Origin: Acidilobaceae archaeon
GTDB lineage: Archaea; Thermoproteota; Thermoprotei_A; Sulfolobales; Acidilobaceae
Direction of reading: 5' to 3'
NCBI GenBank assembly: GCA_025058835.1
Contig: JANXEI010000001.1
Coordinates: 438,561-502,560, forward strand
Length of the DNA: 64,000 nucleotides
A model generated the notes under the pieces. The model saw only the letters and a list, made by a program, of their open reading frames with translations, was not told the DNA's origin and searched no databases. Shown piece after piece: positions 25,125 through 34,113 of the stretch. Every line of letters starts with the position of its first letter. The first letter of the stretch is position 1. The translations under genes were made by a program, and so were the position numbers.

Positions 25125-26452
25125 CTAGTGCGCGAGAGGAACTCCTCGACGGCCTCCTCCAGCGTGGGGCCCTCCAGGATCTCCACCTCATAGGAAACCC
25201 TAACGATTGGCTTGTCCACCTTTATGAGTCGAGAGAGATCGATGGGCGTGCCAGAGACGATAACGTCTGCGGGCACCCTCCTGAGAGTCTCCTCCAGATC
25301 CCGGATCTGCTCTCTTGTGTAACCGGTGCTTGGGATAACGTTGATCATGTGAGGGTACTCTCGGAACATCTCTGCAATTACTCCTACAGCGTACTTTCTG
25401 GGGTCTACTACCTCTGCAGCACCATACTTCAGGGCTGCCACATAGCCTGCGCCATAAGGCGCTTCCCCATGAGTCACCGTGGGGGAGTCCTCCACGACAG
25501 CAACCCTCTTACCTCTTACTAACTCCGGCTCGTCTATGGACACAGTGCTTGCAGCTAACGAGATCTTAGCCCTTGGGTTTATGCTTAAGACGTTTCTTCT
25601 CACCTTCTCCACCTCCTCCCTCCTCGCCTGGTCCACCTTGTTTATGACGACCAGATCGGCGGTCCTCACGTTAACTTCACCAGGGAAGCTCCCTATCTCC
25701 TGCCCTGGCCGCAGGGCATCTGCTATCGTTATGTGATAGTCAGGTTTTACGAAAGGCCAGTCGTTGTTGCCGCCGTCCCAGAGTATCACATCTGCCTCCC
25801 TCTCTGCAACTTTGAGAACTTCCTCGTAGTCTATGCCCGAGCAAACTTTGTATCCGCGGGAGACGTAGTGCTCGTACTCCTCTCTCTCCTCTACAGTGAC
25901 GCCCCTCTTGTCCAGCTCCTCAACGGTAGAGAAACACTCGACCTGGTCGTCAAACCCTCTATATGCCATGGGATGTCTCACCGGCACCACCCTGTACCCT
26001 CTGGAGGAGAGGATCTTCGCTATCTTCCTAGACACGCTGCTCTTCCCCGCGCCCGTCCTCACGGCAGTGACGGCTATGACAGGCTTGTTCGCTTTCAGCA
26101 TTGTGTCAGAGGGGCCCAGCACCATGAAGGAGGCACCTGCTGCCAGGACTCTGCTCATTATCCTGCCTACCGAACCGTAGGTCAGGTCGCTGTAGGAGAG
26201 GACTGCAACGTCGACCTTCATCTCCCGCACAATTTCCTCGAGGGAGCTCTCAGGTAAGATGGGTATGCCGTTAGGGTAGAGCTCTCCTGCGAGGTGAGGC
26301 GGGTAAACTCTCTTGCCCACCCCTGGGATCTGAGAGGCGGTGAAAGCTACTACCTCGTACTCCTTCCTCTTTCTGAAGTATACATTAAAGTTGTGAAAGT
26401 CTCTACCGCCTGCACCCAGGATGACTACCCTCTTCGCTCCCCTGTCCCTCAC
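25121..26452 (-). CDS. cpgS: Cyclic 2,3-diphosphoglycerate synthetase family protein
   Basis: A 443-residue enzyme. N-terminal region with VVILGAGGRDFHNFNVYFR, middle P-loop AVRTGAGKSSVSRKIA (about 133-148) and C-terminal ligase-like domain. This is the family of cyclic 2,3-diphosphoglycerate synthetase, which in methanogens closes 2,3-bisphosphoglycerate into a ring to make a thermoprotective solute. Crenarchaeal members are common but their product has, to my knowledge, rarely been shown. GTG 26452 is the start; a TATA-like CATATAAC lies about 40 bp upstream inside an inverted repeat. It overlaps arcC by four bases. Confidence 0.85.
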   Translation of the reverse strand: MRDRGAKRVVILGAGGRDFHNFNVYFRKRKEYEVVAFTASQIPGVGKRVYPPHLAGELYPNGIPILPESSLEEIVREMKVDVAVLSYSDLTYGSVGRIMSRVLAAGASFMVLGPSDTMLKANKPVIAVTAVRTGAGKSSVSRKIAKILSSRGYRVVPVRHPMAYRGFDDQVECFSTVEELDKRGVTVEEREEYEHYVSRGYKVCSGIDYEEVLKVAEREADVILWDGGNNDWPFVKPDYHITIADALRPGQEIGSFPGEVNVRTADLVVINKVDQARREEVEKVRRNVLSINPRAKISLAASTVSIDEPELVRGKRVAVVEDSPTVTHGEAPYGAGYVAALKYGAAEVVDPRKYAVGVIAEMFREYPHMINVIPSTGYTREQIRDLEETLRRVPADVIVSGTPIDLSRLIKVDKPIVRVSYEVEILEGPTLEEAVEEFLSRTR

Positions 26453-26488
26453 TGTTATTTCGACCCCCTCACGTAGTCATACAGAACA

Positions 26489-26518
26489 GTTATATGTATT
26501 GGTCATTATACATATAAC
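26489..26518. promoter_or_regulatory. Perfect 11-bp inverted repeat in the cpgS/aglB divergent promoter
   Basis: GTTATATGTAT (26489-26499) and ATACATATAAC (26508-26518) around 8 bases. Each arm contains a TATA-like core. The left arm is well placed for cpgS. For aglB a separate box GGTTATAAGC lies at about 26537-26546, so the right arm may be a second promoter or an operator half-site. Confidence 0.5.
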
Positions 26519-26575
26519 AGAGAGGTAGAGGTGCTAAGGTTATAAGCTGAGACGAGAGGAACTGGGGGAATAGAT

Positions 26576-28891
26576 TTGGCAAAGAGGACTAGCTTCCTAG
26601 CAGACCTGATACAGCTAATCGACAACTATTCCACGCCTCTCATAATAGTCCTCTTGCTAGCATCTCTGACAGTTGGCGCCTACATAAGATTGATTCCTGC
26701 TATTAATTATGGGCTGGAGCTAGACGAAGCAGACCCTTGGGAGATGTATTGGATAGCAGAGCAGCTCTACCAGAACGGCCTTTTCAACTTTGAGAGTATA
26801 ACAGATTCGAAACTGTTCTGGTATCCGTACGGGAGGAACTTCCTTACTAGAGAATATGTCGGAACAGCATGGGTCGCAGCGGCAACATATCATATCGTCA
26901 AGTTCTCCGGCATCTCCCTGAGGGACTGGATAGCGCTCTTCCCCGTCATAGCAGGAGTGCTAACAGCTGTCCTAGGTTTCGTCCTCGTGTACCTGATTAC
27001 TAGATCTAAGGTCGGAGCCTTGGCCACTGCCGCTCTCTTTTCCCTCCTGCCAGGTGCTATAGGGAGGAGCACAGTAGGTTTCGTGGAAAAGATGGTCATA
27101 GCCTCAGTTATCATAGTTCTTATGTATATATTCCTCGTTTTGGCCTTGAGAAGCGAGGGCAGGAAGAGCCTCCTGTATGCAGCTCTTGCAGGGACATCTG
27201 CAGGCTCTGTCACCTTCTTCTGGGGAGGCTACCACTTCGTTTCCGTGTCCCTTGCTATGATAATTCTCCTAGACCCGCTGGTATGGGGCAGGGCTGACGA
27301 GGCAAGGCTTAAGATCTATGGATTGACCGCTCTGCTCTTCATCGTATTGACTTCTCTGTACCCTGCGGTGAGCTATACCTATTTCGTGAGCAGCCTGGGC
27401 CTTTCAGTTGTTGCCTCTATTCTCTTCTATACAGTTGCCACCTATTGGGAGAGGCTTGGACTCGGTGAAAGGCTGTTCCCTCTCAACAGGGCCTTCTATC
27501 TCTGGATCTTGCTCGCAGCGTCTATTGCCGGCATGGCTCTATTGGCTACAGAGACCGTTCGCGTGCCGGGCAGGGTCTTGCTGGCCCTCGGCATAAGGGA
27601 GTTCAGTCCTCTTGCTGAGAGCGTTGCAGAGCATGCCGGCGTTAGTTGGGGAGAGTTCTTCAGGGAGCTCGGCATCCCCTTCTTGCTGACCGTAATGGGC
27701 ACGCTGTACTATGCCTACAGAATCTATAGTGGGAGGAGAGATGTAACAGATCATGTGGTCATAAGCATGTTCTTGATGTCGTTCATGATGGCGTATGCTG
27801 CAAAGAACATGGCATACTTCCTTCAGATGGCCTCCCTGTATGTCTCCCTAGCCGCGGGCATATCCATTGGGGCTTGGATGGCGGGCGAGAGGATGATAAG
27901 TGAGGGTAAGAGGCTCGTTTCCGTCGACGAGGTCAGATTTGCGGTGGCCCTCTTCCTCATTGCTCTAGTCGTGGGGGGTTCAATCTACTATGCAAAGAAC
28001 AGCTATGATGCTAACTACTACAGGGCTCCGCAGATCCTCACCTCAGGGCTGTCGGCATATTACTCCGGAAACAAGATCCTAGTACCAATAAACGATGCAT
28101 GGCAGAGGACCCTAAGCTACCTGAGGGCCAACACAAGTGAGGACTCCCTCATCGTCAGCTGGTGGGACTACGGGTACTGGATATCTGTAGGGACAAACAG
28201 GGCTACTGTTGCAGATGGCTCCACTCAGAACGAAACGCAGATCAGGCTTCTTGCCAGGATCTTGACGGGGAACGAGGACGAAGCATCTGCCCTGCTGCCC
28301 TTGCTGAAGGCAAGGCCAAACAAGACGTACCTCGTCTTCTACGAGGCGTTCCTCTTCTTTAGGCCTCAGAACTCGACCACAGTGTATGGACTGCCTATAC
28401 CGAGCAGTCAGAGGCAGGGCAACACATACATTGTCACATATGGCCTTGCAGACTTCCCCAAGTCCTTCCAGATGCTGAGGATCTCCTACAGGATAAACCC
28501 ATATGCAGAGACTTTCATAGGCACTCAGTACTCTTCCCAGACCGTCTCGGGACAGACGAGGGCCTATCACTTCCCAGCGCTGACTGGGAGCCCGGAGGGC
28601 AACGTTAGGCTTACTATGAACAGCCTCCTGTACAAGCTTAGCATGGATGGTCTCATAGAGATCCCCAGAAAAGGATACATAAGTAAATGCTCCGTCTTCA
28701 ACAACGCCACTTTTGTCATACCTTCTGCCTTCGAGCCGAGCAGTGGTCAGCTGCTCCCTGTGCTACCGACATCTCTCTGGAAGAGGTTTGTGCCCGAAGC
28801 CCTTATGGTCTCATGCTTCCACAGCGAAGACACGTTTGGAGCCTTGCAGGAACAGGCAGTAGTGGTCTTCATATACAAGTGGACCGGCTGA
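26576..28891 (+). CDS. aglB: Oligosaccharyltransferase AglB (STT3 homologue)
   Basis: A 771-residue membrane enzyme that transfers a lipid-linked glycan to Asn-X-Ser/Thr of exported proteins. About a dozen membrane helices occupy residues 18-480. The first external loop has the acidic DEADPWEMYW motif used for metal binding. The WWDYG motif is at 529-533 at the start of the soluble C-terminal domain. The start is TTG 26576. It is single in this window and not clustered with other N-glycosylation genes, though a GT-C-type protein (59358-60605), a GT2 enzyme and a polyprenol-kinase-like protein elsewhere in the window could act in the same pathway. Confidence 0.95.
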   Translation: MAKRTSFLADLIQLIDNYSTPLIIVLLLASLTVGAYIRLIPAINYGLELDEADPWEMYWIAEQLYQNGLFNFESITDSKLFWYPYGRNFLTREYVGTAWVAAATYHIVKFSGISLRDWIALFPVIAGVLTAVLGFVLVYLITRSKVGALATAALFSLLPGAIGRSTVGFVEKMVIASVIIVLMYIFLVLALRSEGRKSLLYAALAGTSAGSVTFFWGGYHFVSVSLAMIILLDPLVWGRADEARLKIYGLTALLFIVLTSLYPAVSYTYFVSSLGLSVVASILFYTVATYWERLGLGERLFPLNRAFYLWILLAASIAGMALLATETVRVPGRVLLALGIREFSPLAESVAEHAGVSWGEFFRELGIPFLLTVMGTLYYAYRIYSGRRDVTDHVVISMFLMSFMMAYAAKNMAYFLQMASLYVSLAAGISIGAWMAGERMISEGKRLVSVDEVRFAVALFLIALVVGGSIYYAKNSYDANYYRAPQILTSGLSAYYSGNKILVPINDAWQRTLSYLRANTSEDSLIVSWWDYGYWISVGTNRATVADGSTQNETQIRLLARILTGNEDEASALLPLLKARPNKTYLVFYEAFLFFRPQNSTTVYGLPIPSSQRQGNTYIVTYGLADFPKSFQMLRISYRINPYAETFIGTQYSSQTVSGQTRAYHFPALTGSPEGNVRLTMNSLLYKLSMDGLIEIPRKGYISKCSVFNNATFVIPSAFEPSSGQLLPVLPTSLWKRFVPEALMVSCFHSEDTFGALQEQAVVVFIYKWTG

Positions 28892-28933
28892 GGGCACATT
28901 ACCCCTCTCGGGCTGCTTTTCTCGGGGGATGCT

Positions 28934-29365
28934 TTGAGCTCTCAGAGCGTCAGAACGGCAGCTATCAGAGCCCTTACAGAGATCAGGAGGGCGCAGAGAA
29001 GGATAAGGATGCTCGCAGAGAGAACAAGGGACTTAGACAGGGGGACTCAGCTCAGGATGCTCGCTATAGTGGAGCTGTTAGAGAGGATGGCCCTTAGGCT
29101 TGAAACGGTCCTCTCCCTCGGCTACGCCACTCCAGACCTTTTGAGAACTCCCATAGTCATAGTTTATGCTATAGGCGCGATGAAGTCATTCGTCCCACCT
29201 GACGTTAGGCTCTCCCTCTCTACTATACAGGAGAATATAGAGACGATTCGCATCTCCGCAGCGCAGGAGCTGAAAATTCCTGAAGAGGAGCTTAGGAAGG
29301 AGGCAGAGCAGGTCATGAGGGAGGCCATGGAAGCTGCCAGAAAGAGGCAGGACAGCTACAGTTAA
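28934..29365 (+). CDS. Short ESCRT-III/CdvB-like protein
   Basis: A 143-residue all-helical protein. The region about 48-105 (LLERMALRLETVLSLG, then MKSFVPPDVRLSLSTIQENIETI) follows the pattern of the later helices of the CdvB ESCRT-III domain, and the C-terminal EAEQVMREAMEAARKR fits the helix after it. The usual long first hairpin is shortened: only about 40 residues precede this region. There is no winged-helix or MIM-type extension as in full CdvB. Crenarchaea carry several CdvB paralogues that act in membrane scission and vesicle release. CdvA and CdvC are not next to it. TTG start; the assignment is by eye and needs a profile search. Confidence 0.6.
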   Translation: MSSQSVRTAAIRALTEIRRAQRRIRMLAERTRDLDRGTQLRMLAIVELLERMALRLETVLSLGYATPDLLRTPIVIVYAIGAMKSFVPPDVRLSLSTIQENIETIRISAAQELKIPEEELRKEAEQVMREAMEAARKRQDSYS

Positions 29366-29399
29366 AGGTATAACTTAACTCTCGCCGCTAGGTGAGCCG

Positions 29400-30776
29400 A
29401 TGGCGATCTGGAGCATCCTGTCCCTCCTGAGGGAGAACCCAGAGGAGTTGAAGAAGCACGTAGCTAAGAGGCTCATGGACCCGGCTCTCGTGGACGAGGC
29501 CCATAGGTTGGACCTCGAGTGGAGGAAGCTGCAGACAGAGGTCAACGAGATGAGACACAGGCACAACTTGATCACTCGAAGCATTCCTAGAGCAGCAGAA
29601 GAGGAGAGGGCAAAGCTCATAAACGAGGCAAAGGAGGTGCTAGAGGCCCTCAAGGGCCTCGAGGCAAGGTTAGCTGAGGTGGAGGAGAAGAGGAACGCTG
29701 CCCTCCTCTCCCTCCCTAACCTCGTAGAGGAGGACGTGCCCATTGGCGACGAGAGTGCCAGTCTGCCGATAGAGTTCTGGGGCAAAGCTAAGGTCTGGAG
29801 GGGCTACGTCGAGCAGTTTAGAGAGCAGACGGAAAGGTACGGCCACAAAGTGGACTACGAGCTAATAGATTGGAAGCCGATTGGACATGCAGATATGCTT
29901 GAGGAAGTGCTGAAGCTGGGCGACACTGCAAAGGCAGGGGAGGTAGCCGGCTCAAGGTTCTACTACCTCTTCGACGACCTGGTTTGGCTCGACTTTGCGC
30001 TCCTTCTCTTTGCCCTCGACAAGCTCACCTCAAAGGGCTATAGGCCTGTTATTCCCCCATACATGCTGAGGTACAAGGTCATCTCAGGGGTGCTTGATCT
30101 CTCAGCGTTCAAGGACGCGATATACAAGATAGAGGGCGAGGATCTCTACCTAATAGCCACGGCAGAGCACTCCCTTGCAGCTCTCTACCATGGGGAGGAA
30201 ATATATGACGACGAGCTCCCCCTTAGGCTCGTCGGCGTAAGCCCCTGCTTCAGGAAGGAGGCGGGAGCGGGGAACAAGGACCTGAAGGGCATATTCAGGG
30301 TGCACCAGTTCCACAAGGTAGAACAGTTCGTCTACTCAAAGCCCGAGGAGAGCAGAAAGCTCCACGAAGAGATGATAAATAACGCCAAGGAGATCTTCCA
30401 AGAGTTGGGGCTCCCATACCGCATAGTGAACATCGCTTCAGGAGACCTGGGAGCTCCCGCTGTGAAGAAATACGACCTAGAGGTGTGGATGCCGGCTCAA
30501 GGGAAGTATAGGGAGATGGTGAGCGCAAGTAACGTCACAGATTGGCAGGCCTTCAGGCTAGGGATCAGGATGATTAGGAGGAAGGGGATGACAAGAGAGT
30601 ATGTTCACATGCTGAATGCAACGGCTCTCGCCTCCACCAGAACTATAACTGCCATCCTCGAAAACTACCAACAGCCCGATGGCAGCGTCACTATACCGAA
30701 GGCCCTAAGGAAATACCTGGAGCCTTTTGCTGCAGCGCCCAAGGAGGTCATCCTGCCCCGCGGGAGGAAGGTATAG
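29400..30776 (+). CDS. serS: Seryl-tRNA synthetase
   Basis: A 458-residue class II synthetase of the common (bacterial/eukaryotic-like) type, not the methanogenic form. N-terminal long coiled arm (about 25-105) that grips the long variable arm of tRNA-Ser; motif 2 [21 protein letters not shown]; motif 3 region GTRTI-like as [20 protein letters not shown] 29400 follows TAGGTGAG. A TATA-like GGTATAAC lies right after the upstream stop, so it has its own promoter. Confidence 0.96.
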   Translation: MAIWSILSLLRENPEELKKHVAKRLMDPALVDEAHRLDLEWRKLQTEVNEMRHRHNLITRSIPRAAEEERAKLINEAKEVLEALKGLEARLAEVEEKRNAALLSLPNLVEEDVPIGDESASLPIEFWGKAKVWRGYVEQFREQTERYGHKVDYELIDWKPIGHADMLEEVLKLGDTAKAGEVAGSRFYYLFDDLVWLDFALLLFALDKLTSKGYRPVIPPYMLRYKVISGVLDLSAFKDAIYKIEGEDLYLIATAEHSLAALYHGEEIYDDELPLRLVGVSPCFRKEAGAGNKDLKGIFRVHQFHKVEQFVYSKPEESRKLHEEMINNAKEIFQELGLPYRIVNIASGDLGAPAVKKYDLEVWMPAQGKYREMVSASNVTDWQAFRLGIRMIRRKGMTREYVHMLNATALASTRTITAILENYQQPDGSVTIPKALRKYLEPFAAAPKEVILPRGRKV

Positions 30777-30822
30777 ACCTATAGCATAAAGCTCTACGAT
30801 ATGTTCATTTCAGGGAGCAGAA

Positions 30823-31218
30823 ATGATGGAGACCGTGAATCAAGATAACGTCAAGATAGTCGGCGATCTCCAGCTAGCCGAGAAGGTCATAGCGGCGCTT
30901 AGGGAAGTTTACGATCCTGAGATACCGGTTAACGTCTACGATCTCGGCCTCGTTTATGAGATCCATGCACACTATCAAGAGGGCAAGCCTCACATAAAGG
31001 TGATCATGACGCTCACGGCGATAGGGTGTCCTGTGATGGGTCAGATAACGCTTTTCGTGGACGAGGCGGTAAGGGACGCGATACCGGATGCAGAGGTGGA
31101 CGTGGAGATCACCTTTGACCCACCATGGACGCCGAGGAGGATAACGAAAGAGGGGAGAGAACAGTTCATGGCGATGTATGGTTATGACGTAGTGGAGAGC
31201 TGGGCAGCGAACTACTAA
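30823..31218 (+). CDS. DUF59/MIP18-family Fe-S assembly protein
   Basis: A 131-residue protein with the MIP18 fold: VYDPEIPVNVYDLGLVYEI (about 28-47), a TLTAIGCPVMGQI segment with the conserved reactive cysteine, and FDPPWTPRRIT near the end. Such proteins (SufT/PaaD-like) take part in maturation of Fe-S proteins. The Mrp protein in this window lacks this domain at its N-terminus, so the two may work together. ATG 30823 is followed directly by a second ATG. The stop overlaps the convergent dehydrogenase gene by four bases. Confidence 0.88.
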   Translation: MMETVNQDNVKIVGDLQLAEKVIAALREVYDPEIPVNVYDLGLVYEIHAHYQEGKPHIKVIMTLTAIGCPVMGQITLFVDEAVRDAIPDAEVDVEITFDPPWTPRRITKEGREQFMAMYGYDVVESWAANY

Positions 31219-32237
31219 GGCCTGATTACGATCCTCCCAAGGGAGCCCCCTCTCTCTAGGGTCATGTGGGCCCTCCTCACCTCTTCCTCCTCCAGTGGAA
31301 TGGTCTTGAACACAGGCCTAACATAGCCTTTCTTGAGCATCTCTACTGCTTCAGCAAGCTCTGGGGGAGTGGAGTTTAGAGCTCCATGTAATCTCAGCTC
31401 CCTGAGTATTATGAGACCTAACATCACGGGCTGAGGGCTAGGGTCGACGTTACCTACTAGGACAACCCTCCCTCCTCTCGCCGCCGATCGAAGGCTTTGA
31501 TCTAGCGTTGGGCCCCCCACCGTGTCCAGCACTATGTCCGCCCCCCTCCCATCAGTTCTCTTCCTTACCTCGTCAGAGAACTTGTCCTTGTAGACCACGA
31601 CCTCTGCACCGAGGGACTCTATTATCCTCGCTTTCTCCTCACTTCTCGTGACTGCTATGGTCCTCAGGCCGAGGCTCTTTGCCACCTGTAGAGCATGTAT
31701 ACCAACTCCTCCTGATGCCCCTGTAATGACAACGCTCTCCCCTTTCTTGGCCTTCCCGAGGGTTTTGAGGGCCCTGATCGCCGTGCCAACCACGCAGGCG
31801 GAGTAGGAGAAGGCCTCGGGAGGCGACTCTCCTGGCTCCCCCACTTTCACAAGGCTCCAGCGGGGGAGCTTCACATACTCTGCATAACAACCGTCTATGT
31901 CCTCCCCGATCCACTTGTTCCCCCTACACGTGTTCTCCTCTCCTCTACACTCTGGGTTGTGAGGGTCATGCACGTAAATCAGGGAAGCAACCAGCTCCCC
32001 CTTGCGGAGGTCCTCCACGCCCTCGCCTACCTCTACCACCTCTCCCACTACCTCGTGTCCCGGTATCACCGGTATCCTAGCCCTCATGAAGCCCCTCCTT
32101 ACCAGGGTATCTCTGTAGCAGACGCCGCACCCCCTTACTTTCAGCACTATATGGTCACGTTCCACCTTCGGGTAATCGACCTCCCCCTCCTTCAGAACGT
32201 CCACGCCCCCTATGCCGATGAGGAGGATAGCTCTCAT
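31215..32237 (-). CDS. Zinc-containing alcohol dehydrogenase family (MDR)
   Basis: A 340-residue medium-chain dehydrogenase. The catalytic zinc site is at GCGVCYRD and PGHEVVGEV, the structural zinc cysteines are in the segment around HNPECRGEENTCRG, and the nucleotide motif is GASGGVGIHA with a following acidic/basic stretch VTRSEEKA. It oxidises alcohols or reduces aldehydes with NAD(P); the substrate is not evident. The gene stands alone, convergent with the DUF59 gene and divergent from the acetyltransferase. Confidence 0.9.
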   Translation of the reverse strand: MRAILLIGIGGVDVLKEGEVDYPKVERDHIVLKVRGCGVCYRDTLVRRGFMRARIPVIPGHEVVGEVVEVGEGVEDLRKGELVASLIYVHDPHNPECRGEENTCRGNKWIGEDIDGCYAEYVKLPRWSLVKVGEPGESPPEAFSYSACVVGTAIRALKTLGKAKKGESVVITGASGGVGIHALQVAKSLGLRTIAVTRSEEKARIIESLGAEVVVYKDKFSDEVRKRTDGRGADIVLDTVGGPTLDQSLRSAARGGRVVLVGNVDPSPQPVMLGLIILRELRLHGALNSTPPELAEAVEMLKKGYVRPVFKTIPLEEEEVRRAHMTLERGGSLGRIVIRP

Positions 32238-32319
32238 GCTCTCACACCGCTAATCCTCATATGAAGACTTAATAAGGCTCCAAAAATTGCTAGCATTCGG
32301 AGACGGTGCAGGCCCGATT

Positions 32320-33210
32320 ATGGAGGGCGAAGACGACTCTGATAGTAGCCTCTTGGTAAGGAAGGCTAGGCTCTCAGATGCGGAACCAATCTACAAGATC
32401 CACCTTAGAAGCCTAGGCGGCGTGGATAGAGAGACCCTCAGCTGGTTCGAAGAGCTCCTCAGGCTGAGGTCCCAGAACCTCAAGGTCCTGGTAGCTGAGA
32501 AAGGAGGGGAGGTCATAGGCTTCTCGATAGCCTATCGCCGCAAGGGCAAAGCCTACCTGGACTACATGGCAGTAGATCCCAGAGAGAGGGGGAAAGGGGT
32601 CGGAAGTGCCCTTCTGGTTGCAATGGAGGAGATGCTTGCGAGGGAGGGAGCTGAAGAGGTAAGCCTGGGGGTGAAAAAGGACAACTACGGGGCCCTCCAG
32701 TTCTACCTGAACCACGGTTATGCAGTGAAGGGAGTGGTGCTGATGCTCTCCTCGAGCTCCGCAGAGGATCATAACCTCGACGGCTACTCAGTCTCTGTAG
32801 TGAAAGGGGGGCTCAGCAGCGCGAAGAGCAGAGTTATGCCAACTGCCTGGTGGAGCAGCGTCACCGAGTACGTAAACAGGAGAGTTTACAGGAGGCTGGA
32901 AGACCAGTACTCCCTCCTGCTGTATAGGGGGAGCAAGCTGAGAGGCCTTGCTGAGTTCTCGCCGAGGAAGAAGATGACAGTAGATTACGTTGCAGTTTCT
33001 TATCACAAGCCCGCAGAGGCCTTGAGCGCCCTCGTAGGAGCCCTCAGAGCCCAGGCGCGGGAGAGAGGAGTTGAGGAGATCACGATACCGGTCGACGGGA
33101 GCAAGGGTGCTATGAGTAAGACGTTGCTCTCTCAGGGTTTCAAGATCAAGGGAATAGAATTTAAGCTGAGAAAAGAGCTCCCTACTCCAACTCCCCGTAA
33201 AGTATTTTGA
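32320..33210 (+). CDS. GNAT-family acetyltransferase with a second, degenerate GNAT-like half
   Basis: A 296-residue protein. The first half (about 10-145) is a complete GNAT domain with the acetyl-CoA loop DPRERGKGVGSALL and the NYGALQFYLNHGY segment. The second half (about 170-290) repeats the general pattern (AVSYHKPAEALSALVGALR, then GAMSKTLLSQGFKIKG) but lacks a clear CoA loop, so it is probably a degenerate copy. The acceptor is unknown. The frame is open from 32287, but a TATA-like CTTAATAAGG at about 32268 points to ATG 32320. It ends overlapping the convergent coiled-coil gene by 29 bp. Confidence 0.78.
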   Translation: MEGEDDSDSSLLVRKARLSDAEPIYKIHLRSLGGVDRETLSWFEELLRLRSQNLKVLVAEKGGEVIGFSIAYRRKGKAYLDYMAVDPRERGKGVGSALLVAMEEMLAREGAEEVSLGVKKDNYGALQFYLNHGYAVKGVVLMLSSSSAEDHNLDGYSVSVVKGGLSSAKSRVMPTAWWSSVTEYVNRRVYRRLEDQYSLLLYRGSKLRGLAEFSPRKKMTVDYVAVSYHKPAEALSALVGALRAQARERGVEEITIPVDGSKGAMSKTLLSQGFKIKGIEFKLRKELPTPTPRKVF

Positions 33211-34060
33211 GCTCCTCTAGAGTGAGGGGTTCTCCTCTTTCTGCTTTCTCTTTCACCTCTTTCTTCTTCTTCTCTAGCAGCTCTAGCTGGATACCCAGCC
33301 TCCTTGCCTCCTTCATCTCGTTCAGCTTCGTCAGGCTCTCCTTATAGTTACTGTATAGCCCGTCGATCTCCTTGGACAGGTCGTCGAGCTTCAGGCTTCT
33401 GATCTCTATCTCTCTCGAGAGCTCCTCTATCCTCCTGTTGGCTTCCCCTATCTTGTTGCCAAGTTCGTTTAGCTTGGTTCTCAACTCGTTGAGCCGCTGC
33501 CACATTCGCGATAGCTTCTCGTTCAGTCCCTTGAGCTTGAGAAGCGTAGACTTGTAATCTGCTTGTAGCTCCATCAAGGAGATCACATGCTTTCTAGCCT
33601 CTCTCACCTTCAGTATCATGCTCTCCACTCTCGCTATTTCTTCTACCAGCTTCTTCTCCTCCTCAGGCCTCATGACTGTCGTCATTTGCTTCCACTCCAG
33701 CTCCTCCAGCCTCCTCTGTAGCCTCCTCAGGCTGATCTTCGCTACTTCTCCCTCTTTCTCTGCCAACTGTCTTGCTATCTTAAGGTCCTCCCTCTTGTTC
33801 ATAGCTTCCTTCTTTACCGCGTCCCTCTCCTCCTTAACCTTTAGGAACTCCTCCCTTAGCGCTCTTAGCTGCTCTTTGTGGTTCCTGTATTCTTGAACGA
33901 GGGCTCTCCTCTCCTCTACTAGCTTCCTCCGTTCCTCTATGAGCTTCCTCCTCTCCTCCACTATTTTCCTCTTTTCTTCTTTCAGTGCAACTATCCTGTC
34001 TCTCGTCTCCTCAATGGTACTGATCAACTTTTGTTCATCAGTTGCCCTCTGCTCCGCCAA
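33182..34060 (-). CDS. Conserved archaeal coiled-coil protein
   Basis: A protein of about 292 residues, almost entirely coiled coil. A conserved-looking break near residues 125-145 (LEWKQMTTVMRPEEEKKLVEEIARVE) separates two long helices, as in a widespread archaeal family of unknown function. The C-terminal 25 residues (AERGEPLTLEELKILYGELE) form a short non-coiled end. GTG 34069 is possible, but the AGGTGA sequence containing it is a good SD sequence for TTG 34060. It may be a scaffold; nothing catalytic is visible. Confidence 0.75.
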   Translation of the reverse strand: MAEQRATDEQKLISTIEETRDRIVALKEEKRKIVEERRKLIEERRKLVEERRALVQEYRNHKEQLRALREEFLKVKEERDAVKKEAMNKREDLKIARQLAEKEGEVAKISLRRLQRRLEELEWKQMTTVMRPEEEKKLVEEIARVESMILKVREARKHVISLMELQADYKSTLLKLKGLNEKLSRMWQRLNELRTKLNELGNKIGEANRRIEELSREIEIRSLKLDDLSKEIDGLYSNYKESLTKLNEMKEARRLGIQLELLEKKKKEVKEKAERGEPLTLEELKILYGELE

Positions 34061-34113
34061 GGGCTTCACCTATGGGCGAGTCGCGGGTTTAGGTAAGAGA
34101 CGGGCTTAAAAGT

